Shown here: one piece after another, positions 23,737 through 34,293 of the stretch | Layout of the letters: the number at the start of each line of letters is the position of its first letter | Position numbering within the stretch: position 1 is the first letter of the stretch | Source of the DNA: Trebouxia sp. TZW2008 | Taxonomy: Eukaryota; Chlorophyta; Trebouxiophyceae; Trebouxiales; Trebouxiaceae | Direction: 5' to 3' | Assembly: GCA_002118135.1 (NCBI GenBank) | Contig: BDIU01000238.1 | Span: 1-64,000, forward strand | Length of the DNA stretch: 64,000 bases | Notes under the pieces: generated by a model | What the model was told of the DNA's origin: nothing | The model's input: the letters and a program-made list of their open reading frames with translations, nothing else | Databases searched by the model: none | Program-made: the position numbers and the translations under genes

Positions 23737-26700
23737 ATGCAGACAATTCCTGAGCTGCAGACTGTCTCTGAAGAAGCACCTCCTGCATTGTCAGGCAGAG
23801 GAAACCAGCTCGTACAGCAGATAGAGCAGGTACTTGCACAACTGCTTTGTTCAACCAGTGCGTTCAGTGCAGCGACGGCATTGGTCCGCAAAAATACTTG
23901 TCATGACCAGCGTCGACAAGTGAGTCCCCGTGCAACAAGCTGACTGACGGTTTCCGCCGCTGCAGGCTGCGTTGCAACCCATCAGCAGTCTCGAAAAGCT
24001 AGAGCTGGTCGACCAGCTCACGGATTATGTTTCAGAAGCCCTTGCAGAGGTAAGATCGCAGCAGCGACTTTGTGTCATCGATACAGCGTCGTACTGGCCA
24101 CTTTCGAGAACTGTTCATCGATTCTGGTCACGCACGAGTGCAGGGGGCGCTTGCTGACGACGAGTTGCAATACATTTTCCAGGTGAGGCATGCTGCTTCT
24201 CATATTGCACAGAACACCACCAACGCCGCCAAACTTGTCACACAAAAGTTGAAGCCACGGCTGTATTGCCTGTTCCCAAGGCCTATGCGTGCTTGCAGTT
24301 GACCACACAATTGGGTGAGAAGGCTAGTCAAGGCAAAAATGTTGACCAACAGAAGCCTAGTGGTGCTGATGTGAACACATCAGAGGCTGACAGTGGCAGC
24401 GCCACGCAAAGCGAGGCCATAAGGGAGAAACGCACGAACTGGGCAGACGACATAGCTGGTGCCCAACCAAGTCTAAAAGGAGATGCAACAGCAGACTTGG
24501 AAGATCCTGAACTGCTCGAATCTGCGTGGCTTGATGCTGTTGCAAGCTCAAGTGTGGAGCCAGAGGATCAGCAAATGACAAGCTGTCAGGCTGCTGCAAA
24601 AGCTTTGCTCAAGGCTGCTCAACACAGCCAAAAGAGGGGGCGCGGCAACACTACTGCCAGCAGATATATGGGCGGTAAGTATTGTATGCATCCTCTCAAA
24701 GTCTTGGATCATCTGTATAGCACAAGAGTGCTTCATGTGTATTGCATGTGCATGGAGGCATGCTTGTTTCCTGATTATGATGTGAAATTTTGCTATAGCC
24801 ATGCTTCAACTCTTGCACATCTTAGTCTGGTAATACCTGTACTGTGACTGCACGCCTTTCTGGTCGCACAGCATGGCTTTGTGCACAACAGTACATGAGC
24901 TAAACCCTTGGGTGTCCGCAGGCACCAAGGACAAGTTGATAATTTCAGCGCCATTGTTATGCCCACGAGCTTGTTTCTCATGTTGTGAAAATTTTGCTGT
25001 CATAGTCTCTCCTTAACTCTGGCGCACAGGAAGTCTCTTTGCTCCTTTCATGCAACGACATCCTGGGTGCATCACACAACAAGCCTTTTACCACAGCGGA
25101 TGAACTGACCTTTCAGCTTCTACAGGCAACAATGGCAGGCTGGTGATTCCGGTGCATGCCACTGCTTCTGGCAATCTTGAAGCAGAGGGCTGCCTAGGAG
25201 CTGTGGTGCAGCCTGGCAAGCGCCATGCGACCCCTGCTTACCTGCAGGGCCTTCAGGCCAAAGTGTCCCCCAATGTGCCTGCCCACCTTCGCCTCTACCA
25301 GGTGAACCCCTTGCTAATCATTGCGTACAGCAAGCTGTATTGCGCCTGCTTTGAGCTTTGGCTCACAACACCTTCAATTTGTCTTCAGAAGCTGTGTTAA
25401 ACTCTGTGGTGACTTGTTAAACTGTGCTGTTCTTCTCGTTGCACAAATTTGTTTGGTCCAAAGAACTTTCATACATACAACATGTCTTGCTGAGCGGCAT
25501 GCATGAAAATAGATGCAAGTGAAGTACGGAATGTATGCACAAAGCCATGTGCATTCCCATACTAATGTCAATCGTGTTGTGAATGCAGCTGAGTGAGACA
25601 TGGCGAGCACACAAGCTGCAGCTGAAGGCTGAGCAAGAAGAGCGAGAGGACAGGGCAGCCTCCCCCACCCCTTCCCCCCGCCTCTCCTCAGAAGTACGCC
25701 AAAGGTGAGCTCTGGACCTTGAAACAATCTGTACAGTAAACTTTTGATGCAACGACTGCATTGGTGACTAAGAAATTTGTCCTTACAATGAGTTGTCCTT
25801 GCTCAGAAGTACCACCGTGGTCAGGCATGCAGTGTGCTTGATTCCCAGTTGCCTTGTCCTTTCGTCGAGAATGTCCTCATGTCAAGTGTGCTTAAAACGA
25901 GAGATTAGAAGTTCGTGCTTCCATAGCAGCCCTCCGTCAGTACACTACAGAAGGCAGGCTGTATGTACAAAGTGGAATCACCTTGGTCTACTTCCAGCAG
26001 ATCACCTGCAATCTCAAGTCTTGGACGTGTGGGCGCCATCAATCAATCGTGTCTACATTGCCTTGCATTGTCTTGGGACAGTGATCAGTGCTGTTGAAGT
26101 GGTTCAGCTTGTGAACAGACAAAGTCTTCACAGACAGTCGCTTGGTGACTATATGTACCTAACAAGGCCTTTGAGCCAACTAGTATGCGTTCTTCTGTAT
26201 TCTGTATGTATGCATTGTCTTGGCTTGAGCCAAGGTGGCCTGGATGTGCAGGGCAGCAGAGCGGTTGTATGCACATGCTGTGCAGCGGCAGAAAAGGCAG
26301 GAGGCTGCCAGGCAGGAGCAGGAGCGAGACAGATCCCCGCCTCGCTCTTCCTCCCCTCGCTCTTACCGCAATGCTCCTGACTTCTTCCAACGCCAGCAGG
26401 TATGCAACATCCTCTATCTGGGCCACTTTATTGCCTTGTTTTGTCCATACAATTGGTGAAGAGGGTTCTCAAATTCCGAAGTGTTTTGCCACCTTGATGA
26501 GATGCAGCTCCTAAGCTTACCATGCAAAACATGACGACATATGCACAGCTGTCTGCAGAACAAGATGACGTAATCTTGCGCAAGAAGCATAAGCAAGCTT
26601 GCATTGTCTGCCATGCTGCACTATCCAGATCTCAGAGCTGCATAGAATAGGAGTTGCAGCATATGGGACAAGCAGAGTCAGCATCAAGTATGGAGCTGGG

Positions 26701-29700
26701 TGTTTGAGCATCGGCAATTCAGCTGCGTTTTTGAGCACCAAGTGGTGAGCTGTACGTGTGAGCATCAACAATTGAGCTTTGTATGCTGGCATCCATTGTT
26801 AAGCTGTGTTTGTTAGCATCAACTGTTGAGCTGTCAGTGTCAGCAGCTAGCATCAACTATTTAGCTATATGCTTGAGCATCAGATGTGGAGCTGTGTATG
26901 CTAGCATCAATTGTTGAGCTGTGTGTGCTATCATCAGCTGACTTGTTTGTGCTATCACCTGATCATGTGTGAATGCTAGCACCATCTGTTGAGCTGTATG
27001 TGTCAGCTTAAACTGTCTTGTTGTATGTGTAGGCATCAAGTGTTGAGCTCCACGTGTCAGCATCACCTGTTGAGCTGTGTTTCGCTAGCATGCACTGTTG
27101 GCTTACAGGACCTGCTGGCACGGCGGCAGCAGCTGTATACGCTAGCATCAACTGCTGAGCTGTATATATGAGACCCCACTGTTGAGCTATGTGTGTTAGC
27201 ATGGAATGTTGTACAGGACCTGCAGGCACGTTGGCAGCAGCTGTATATGCTAAGATCCAATGTTGAGCTGTCTTTGCTCAAATCAAATGTTGGTCTATGT
27301 GTGCTAGCATGAAAACTGTTCAGCTGTGTGTATTGGCATGAGGTCTATTCAGCTGAGTGCAGGATCTGTTGGCACGGCGACAGCAGCTGGCAGAGCAGCG
27401 GCGGCCGCGTGACGAGGAATCCCTGCAGCACTGCACCGGCAAGCCCGTCATCTCCGCCTTCGCTCACTCCCTGCGCCGCTCCAGAGATGACCTGCTCTCC
27501 TGGTACAACACAGTTGACTGACGCCAATTGTGTTGATGCTTTTTGTCCATTTCTGCAAGAGACGTTGCCCGTAGTGCTTTTGTGCTAGTTTGATACGCGA
27601 GCTGCTCTATAATGCTGTTGCATAAGGACCACAAGGCCAGCTTTTTCATAAGGGCATGCACTGCTTTGTCTGAATCAGTGCCTCCAATCGTCATGAAAAC
27701 AGTCATTGCTGGACTGAGGCAAAATGCCTTGGTCTCTACAGATTAGCATTGCATCTGTGTCAAGCTGCAGATATTATAAGCATGGTGATTTGCCTTGACT
27801 CCAGTAGAAGCTTGTTGAGTTTCCAAACCTCATCACATGTTTTATGATAAGATTGTTCTGCTGGCATCAGGCTGGCAGGCAGATGGCACACATGTGCCTT
27901 GCTGTTACCTTATCGATTGACATTCCTTCATGCATTGAATGCTGTGCAGCTGAAGTTGTCAGCATATTTCTATGTGTGTTGCAAACAATTATTGCAAAAT
28001 GTCTAATGCCTGCTGCAAGTCATGATTGGCAATGCTGCCCTCTATGCTGCCTTTGCAGAGTTCGTATGTTACTGACAGGCAACAGTAAGCAGTTTCATGC
28101 AAAGGTCAACAGACTGACCAGCTCATAGATATGTCATGCTTCCAATAAGATTACGCCTAGTTGGTCCTGGGTGCCTCCAAAGTATGTTGAGCAATGGGTG
28201 CTGGTGGAAATATGAGTGTTTTATGATGTTGGCAGAGCAAGTAAGTGATCCCGGGCTTCTGCACTCAGCTGCATGAGCAACACTCTTTCTGCTGATGCGC
28301 AAAATGTGGCAGATATGAAGTCCACACCTGGACATGTCACGTGCAAGAGGCCAGCCTTGTCATGTAGCCCCATGTGTAGATGCAGGCATGCGCGCAAGCA
28401 GGGGAAGGTGCGGCGGCTGTGAGAGGAGCAGGTCTTGAAGAAGATGGTATCAACATGTGCAACAGATCAGCCCTGTCATTGGCAACAGATGACTCTTCTT
28501 ATGTACAGAATATCAGCACTGACTTCATATGTGGATGCAGGCATGCACGCAAGCAGGAGAAGGTGCAACGGCTGCGGCAGGAGCAGGCCCTACAGGCTGA
28601 TGAGGAGGTCACCCTCACCCCGCGCATCAACCCTGCCAGCCGCCACATGGCCCTTGCCCTAGCCAACTGGGCTGCTCAGCAGGACCCCCAGCTGCTGGAC
28701 ATTATCCAGAGTCAGCCTGAGGGATGGGTTCTTGGGGACCGGGCTGCTACTGTCCGCCGCCCCACTCCTTTGCAAGGTGTTGCTTTTACACTTACATTTG
28801 CAGCCCCTTAGAATAATTGTGGCTTTGTCTTCTGCCCCTCTGCTTTGCAAGGTGGGCCGTACCTGGACAGTCATAATGCCTTGTAATTCATGACACTATT
28901 GCTGGGCTGCCCAGCAGGACCCCTACCTGCTAGATATCATCCAAAGCCAGCCTGAGGGCTGGATTCTTGGAGTCTGAGCAGCTACTGTTGCAAGGTGGGT
29001 CCTGATCTTGAACAGTGGCTAGGGGTTTAGTCTATTTAGGGTCTAGAGTAGTGTCTGCCATGAATTGCAATGCTATAGCTGGGCTGCCCAGCATAGACAT
29101 TGTCAAGAGCCAGTCTGAGGTGTGGGTCCTAGAGAGACCGTGCTGTTACTGTCCGCCGCCCCTGTCCCTGGCAAGGTGGAACCCTGTTATGCACATGTGA
29201 CATACATACATCAATGCCTATCAGTGGCTGTGACACTGCAGCTGGGCTGCTTGGTTCGCTGGAATCTCCTATGACCAAAATGATGTGCTTGCTATGCTTG
29301 CTGGCATCAGCAAGTGGGTCCTAGGGGACCATGCTGCAAACGTCTGTTAACATTGTCCAAACTCCTCCATGTTAGGTCTTTCTTGTACCCAAAATGTGTT
29401 TGATGGCAGAATGACAGTAAACTGATGCATTGCAGAGGTAACAGAGAAGGGGCCTAAGCCACAGCCACCAGCCTGGGTGCATGCGGGCACCTCCATGCGC
29501 CTCGTGCAGAAGGCCGCCATGGCTACCCCCCACTCCCCCAGCCTGACCCCCTCCCAGACCCACCTGGGGTCCAGCGCAGGCTATGAGGAAGCCCCCTGGA
29601 TGGGGCAAGGCGGCGTGCGTCACATGGATGCTGGGCATGTTGGTGAGCACACTGTGAACTCAGCATGTTGCTATTGCTCATATCGCTGCAAATTGTGCAT

Positions 29701-32700
29701 GCTGTCATGTGTCACTAAAGCAAAGGTGATTTCTGCACATTGGGACTGCATTGTCACAGTGCCAATGGTTGCTGCGCTCTGAGAACAAGCACGCTTGCAT
29801 TGCATTACTCTTTGGTGCTGATCGCCCAATTTCATTCGTTGCAACAAATGTGGTCTGCATCCAGTAGTCAAGCACCCACTCCTTCAAGATTGGCATACTC
29901 ACCAAACGTGCCTTCGACTTGAGACGCTGCTTTTGAACAGACCACAAGACAGCAGTCAGTCAGCACTGCTCTTGCATATGCATTGCCACCAGCCTTAGTA
30001 GTGCTAGAAATGATATTCCAGGGCTTGATTGCTGAGCAGCTGGAAAATGCTTGCGCAGTCATGGATTTGCTATCGTGCATCTGCCCCCAGTGTGTATCTG
30101 ACATCTATGTTGATGCTGCAGAGATCTGACACAAGGACTCTTTTAACCCGCCTGAGCGACCCTCCCCTGAGCGCAGGGACGCACTTTGTTTCGGCACACA
30201 ACATTACTGACATCTGTGCTGTTGCTGCAGAGGCTTCCCACAAGAGCCCTCTCAACCCTGAGGACTCCTCACCCCAATACAGGAACGCCCCTTCCTTCCG
30301 GCCGCACCCACCAACAGCTCCGGGTCACCAGGGCCGTTTAGCAACAGCCCTGCAAAGGTTTGCAGCCCCTGATGTCCCGCACCCAGCTGCAGCTTCAGCA
30401 GCAGCTTACCCCATGAGTCATGATGTGAACCCTATGAGTCATGCTGTGAATCCTATTGAGGCACGTGCGCCAGCCTGGGCCCTAGAGCCTGCCGCGCACC
30501 CCACTCAGGTGGGCGCCCCCCCTGTACCCCAGAGGGCCCCCAGCATGCAGCGTGGTGCTTCAGCAGGTGCCATGCCACCTCAAGGAAATACTGTAGACAG
30601 AGTGGACTATGTCACTGCGCCTGTGCAGCATGTTCACCCAGACCAGTCAGCAGCTCTGTCATGGGTGACTCCTGTCTATGGCTCCACTTTCGCTCAGAAG
30701 CCTGCTGTTGCAGCCATGAATGCATCCGTTGTGGACAGCAACAGCACTGCAGCTGTGCAGAGCAGCACAGTCAGACGTTCACCCTCACACAGTGAGGCAG
30801 CCCTTAACAGCCAGCGCAACTTTCCTACAACTTCATCAGCAAAGTCAGACAGAACAGAGAATCAGTCAGCTGGTGACTGGCGAGGCTTTGATGAGAACAA
30901 TGATGACGCTGAACAGGGAAGTGACAATGCACAGCAGCAGCTGCAGCAGCAGCAGCAGAGTGTGTTTCCAGGAGCACTCGGTCAATCAAACAGCGCCCAG
31001 TTGAGGCCAATACGGGTGTCAGCAGACCAGAGGCGCTATGCAGGGCTGAGTGCCTACACAGCTGCTGCAGCAGTCAAGCCCAACAGGGTGTCACAGCAAC
31101 AGCAAGGCTTCACAGGCTTTGACATTGCAGACACAGAGGACAATGGTGAGGAGGTCAGTCCACAGTTCCAGGCTGTACCTGATAAGGCAGCTGTGTCTCA
31201 GCCGGCAGTTGCTCCCCACAGTGCTGAAAGAACAAGGAGTGCAGTCTTCAGTCGGGGGCCTACAGATGATGTGGCCAGTAGCAATGCCTCAGTGGCTGGC
31301 AGTGTGGGCAGCAGCTCTAGCAGGGTTCTTCGCGTGAGCAAGGGGCAAGGGGTGGCGGCTGTTGACAACAGGGCTGGAGCCCCTCCTATGCCAGCACGCC
31401 AGCTCTCAGGTACATCTCACCTCACCTTGCCTCGCATTGCATACATGGTCACCCTCACCTCACTGCATCTCACCTACCTTTACCTCAACTCACCTCAGCA
31501 TGCGTCGTATGTACTTGACAGGTGTGAAGCTCGGGTCATATAGGCTCGCATAAAGTCAATCTACAGTGTCTTTGTTGCAGTGTCTCATCTCATGTGATAA
31601 GATAACCACACCTCACCCCAACTCTCACTCAGCATCACCTCTGCTTACCTCACCTCACCTCACCTCACCTCACCTCACCTTTCACACCTTGTTTAGACTT
31701 GCCTTTCCAAAAACCCCACCAAGTTATTAAGACGAAGCAGCTATGGTTTATGACCACCAGGCCTGCAGCAGCTGCAGAAGGTGGCAGCAGCATGCACATG
31801 TGGCGTATGCAGAACTCACAAGGCAAACAGAATCTTGACGTGCACGTACTGCCTTGCACAGTGATGTTTAATGCTGACAACAGACATCTGCAGCCCCTGC
31901 TGCTCATGCCAGTAAGCATTCAGATGCGCTGCTCGTATATACATTTACAACATGCTTACTGGCATGCACAGCAGAGCTACAGCTGTCTATCGTCAGCAGA
32001 GGGCAATCACACGACAGCATTTGCCATGTCATGGGATGTCCTTTGCCCTACATAGACGTACATATACATGTAGGTTTGTATACATACAAGCAAGGCTTTG
32101 CGGGCCAAGGTCTTGAAGACAGCAGCGGCACAGGCCACGCCCGTACATGCTACAGATACACGTGATGTTGTGAACATGGTGGCGACGCATCCGTGCAGAC
32201 TGCAGCGCATATGGCATATGCCTTGCCATAAGGTGTCGCTTGCCCTATATAGATATACACGAGTATGACAACTCGTACACATGCAGGCAAGGCTTTGCGG
32301 GCCAAGGTGCTGAAGGCAGCTGCTGAGGCAGCGGCACAGGCCACTACCATGCCACATCAGACCAGGGCTGGCTTGATCAAGGCAGGTCAGGCAGCAACAG
32401 CCCTCTCACAGGCTCAGGGCGTCGCTGCTCAGCAGCAGCAGCAGCCAGATGCAGGCTTGCTGTTTGAGCAGGAGGCTCAGATGCAGTCACCTTTGGATGC
32501 TGCAGGTATAGCTAAGCCCGTCTTGTGCATGACGCTGCATGCCTGTGCCTGCTTCGCCCACAGGTGCTAGCATGTGGGACAATTACCTGCAGACTAGGTG
32601 GTGCAGATTGCCATTGTGTGTTTGTCTGGGTGGTTCTGTGTGGGCAAGGGTGACTTCTTTGTTGCCACTCGCTTCTTGCCGGTCTACAAGCTGTCAATTC

Positions 32701-33557
32701 AAAAAATCAGTTGAGCTTAGCAGTCAAGCTGATGCAGCGCTCTGCATGCTTGGGCTGCTTTGATGGCAATGTCGCTCTGCTGTCATACCAGATGTTGTCT
32801 GACAAAGCAGCATGCTGCCTATCTTCAATGCTTATAGTAACCACACATGACAGCTCTGGCAGCTTCTGAAGGTGGTTTGCAATGCATTGTTTTCTTTTAA
32901 TAACAAGGATGCAAAAGCGCAAATCTGGAGCTTGTGTTCCGTGCAAATTGTTTGCTTTGTTTGCATAATCTTGAAAAGAAACAAGCAAGAATGGAAGGTT
33001 TCAACAAGCAACAAGTTTTCCTCGGGATTTGTAACATGCCGAGGTCCAATGCAGACCAGAAGGAGGTGGTGAGCATGCATTGGCTGTCTGCTGTTGCTAT
33101 GCTGTATGAATGTTGACACAACAGCCTGCTGCACATTCTGATGGGTACAGCCATGCAACATTTGACGTGACTTGTAATGCAGCTGATGCAATTTGTGACA
33201 TATGCAGACCAGAGGGAGGTGGTGAGCATGCACAGTGTGATCAGCAACAAGCCTGCGCCCCTCACACCAAAGAAGCCCCGTGCCTCCCTGGACTTGCGGG
33301 CCTACAACGCTGCCATTGAGCACATGCTGGCTGTGAAAGACTCGTCTGCAGCTGTGCCTAGCCCTGGCAGCAGCTACTCAAGGCAGGCAAGCGCCAGGCG
33401 CATGAGCCAGGACAGGAGTGAGGCTCTGAGAGCTGCACCACAGTCTAGTGCTGTGTCACAGAAGTCTTCGCCTGGCACTGGTGTGTCGGCGAGTTACAAG
33501 CACAAGCATGGCAAGCTGACAGCACCTGCAGGCAGACGGCCTGCTGTAGGAGTGTAG
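23737..33557 (+). CDS. Large disordered/coiled-coil protein of unknown function
   Basis: Thirteen exons join in matching phase to about 1,150 residues. The N-terminus MQTIPELQTVSEEAPPAL is followed by helices LVQQIEQVLAQLL and LELVDQLTDYVSEALAE. A charged segment follows (KRTNWADDIAG, near 24.4 kb), then GRLVIPVHATASG (25.13 kb). Arg/Gln/Glu-rich coiled-coil exons are at 25.59, 26.30 (RQEAARQEQERDRSPPRSSS) and 27.36 kb (DLLARRQQLAEQ, then ISAFAHSLRRSRDDLLSW). The 28.54-28.78 kb exon has KVQRLRQEQALQADEEV and the P-x-I-N-x-x-S element PRINPASRHMA. A 393-residue Pro/Ser/Gln-rich exon lies at 30.23-31.41 kb, an Ala/Gln-rich exon at 32.29-32.50, and the last exon ends PAGRRPAVGV. The R-rich and P-x-I-N-x-x-S pattern recalls basal-body/ciliary coiled-coil proteins, which is inference only. 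Its introns carry four exon-edge repeat arrays. Confidence 0.75.
26670..27390. repeat. Degenerate ~31 bp minisatellite with embedded exon-edge copies
   Basis: About 20 diverged units built on TGTTGAGCTGTGTGTG plus CTAGCATCAA fill the intron. Inside it, ACAGGACCTG followed by GGCAGCAGCTGTATA occurs at about 27107 and 27215. The same start appears at the real exon (27362), which reads CAG|GATCTGTTGGCACGG on. The array thus holds two decayed copies of the following exon's acceptor and first 30 bases. Confidence 0.8.
28380..29375. repeat. Tandem pseudo-exon array around the 28.54-28.78 kb exon
   Basis: Upstream, 28381-28440 copies the exon's 5' edge (GGCATGCGCGCAAGCAGG). Downstream, three to four copies of its 3' half begin CTGGGCTGCCCAGCA (28902, 29081; diverged at 29232). 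Their ends look like donors: GCAAG|GTGGG near 28851 and 28995, GCAAG|GTGGA near 29176. The copy at 28902 matches well over AAQQDPYLLDIIQSQPEG and then breaks by a 1-base deletion to a stop. These are decayed, probably unspliced exon copies. Confidence 0.8.
31636..31680. repeat. CACCT pentanucleotide tract
   Basis: A run of CTCAC/CACCT units in the intron after the long Ser/Pro exon. The surrounding 250 bp is also enriched for CACCTCA on the plus strand. Confidence 0.85.
32089..32340. repeat. Two-copy exon 5'-edge duplication
   Basis: CAAGGCTTTGCGGGCCAAGG occurs at 32090 and 32287, a period of about 198 bp. The homology also covers the upstream intron (TTGCCCTA...ATA). The right copy is the true exon with a CAG acceptor. 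The left copy has AAG at that place and decays after about 50 bp. Confidence 0.8.
33049..33240. repeat. Two-copy exon 5'-edge duplication
   Basis: ATGCAGACCAGA(A/G)GGAGGTGGTGAGCATGCA appears near 33050 and 33203, a period of about 153 bp. Both retain the CAG acceptor. The right copy opens the last exon (DQREVVSMHSVISNK). The left copy soon runs out of homology. Confidence 0.8.
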
Positions 33558-34293
33558 TCAGAATATCGTGCTGCGCAAACCAGTGATCATGTGCAAGATG
33601 CATTAGTAGCCTTAGCAGTGGTAGCAACAGCAGGTACAGGTTTGCTGATACTAGTTTGACTTTGTGAACGCAGTAGCCACTCAGAGTGCCTAGAATGAGC
33701 AATTCAGACTCAGATCTGTGTAGTGAGTCACCTGAGCTTTTCGGTGCCATGTAGTGGTGCTTTTTAGTGTCATGCAATGTATCTTGTAGATTGAACACGT
33801 TTGTGTGCAATGGGCACTTATGAACGCAAAAGAACTGCTGTAATGCAGCTATCTACAAACAGACAAGTTGCCGCAACAGTAAGCATGCACCTGCGCAGGC
33901 CGTCTGAGCCATGATAGCATTGTTGGTCGGCAGTGCGTTCTTACCACAAAACTCTCGGTTGTTGAACGTTGGTGCTGGGCCAGCATGCGCAGACATTTAC
34001 ACTCTCAGTCACATGTACATGCTGCCAACATAGTTGCCAAGCTAATTCACTCCGTCAAAAATGGAACCCCATGCAAACCCTCAACTGGGCTCAAGCAACA
34101 GTTCCGTTTGCCACTTGTGACGCCGCGCAGCAACGTGGTGAGTCGAGCCTGATCTTGGTTGAGGGCCCAAAACACTATGACATAGCAGCAAGTCGCTGCA
34201 TTGGTGTATCGGAGCGAGTATCGTGCGCTAGAGCAAACTGATGTGATCTGCCGAAATCTCAGCGCCAGCGTTGGCCCTTGACTGGGCCTACTC
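33558..34293. other. Intergenic region
   Basis: About 740 bp between the large unknown gene and uL2m, both on the plus strand. No exon with a recognisable domain. It should hold a 3' UTR and the uL2m promoter. Confidence 0.5.

Noticed and set aside
25029..25125. Possible exon between the 24.67 kb donor and the 25.13 kb exon
   Set aside because: An open stretch follows an acceptor, but using it breaks the frame, whereas joining the 24.67 kb donor directly to 25126 gives YMG-GNNGRLV in phase.
26517..27281. Minus-strand open frames with repeating L-M-L-A-Y-T-A-like peptides
   Set aside because: They are translations of the ~31 bp minisatellite; the period is not a coding signal and the frames are interrupted. 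The repeat lies in an intron of the plus-strand gene.
30029..31543. A 504-codon plus-strand frame as a stand-alone gene
   Set aside because: Only 30.23-31.41 kb is exon; the part before the CTGCAG acceptor and after the CTCTCAG|GTACAT donor is intron, and the joins on both sides are in phase with neighbouring exons.
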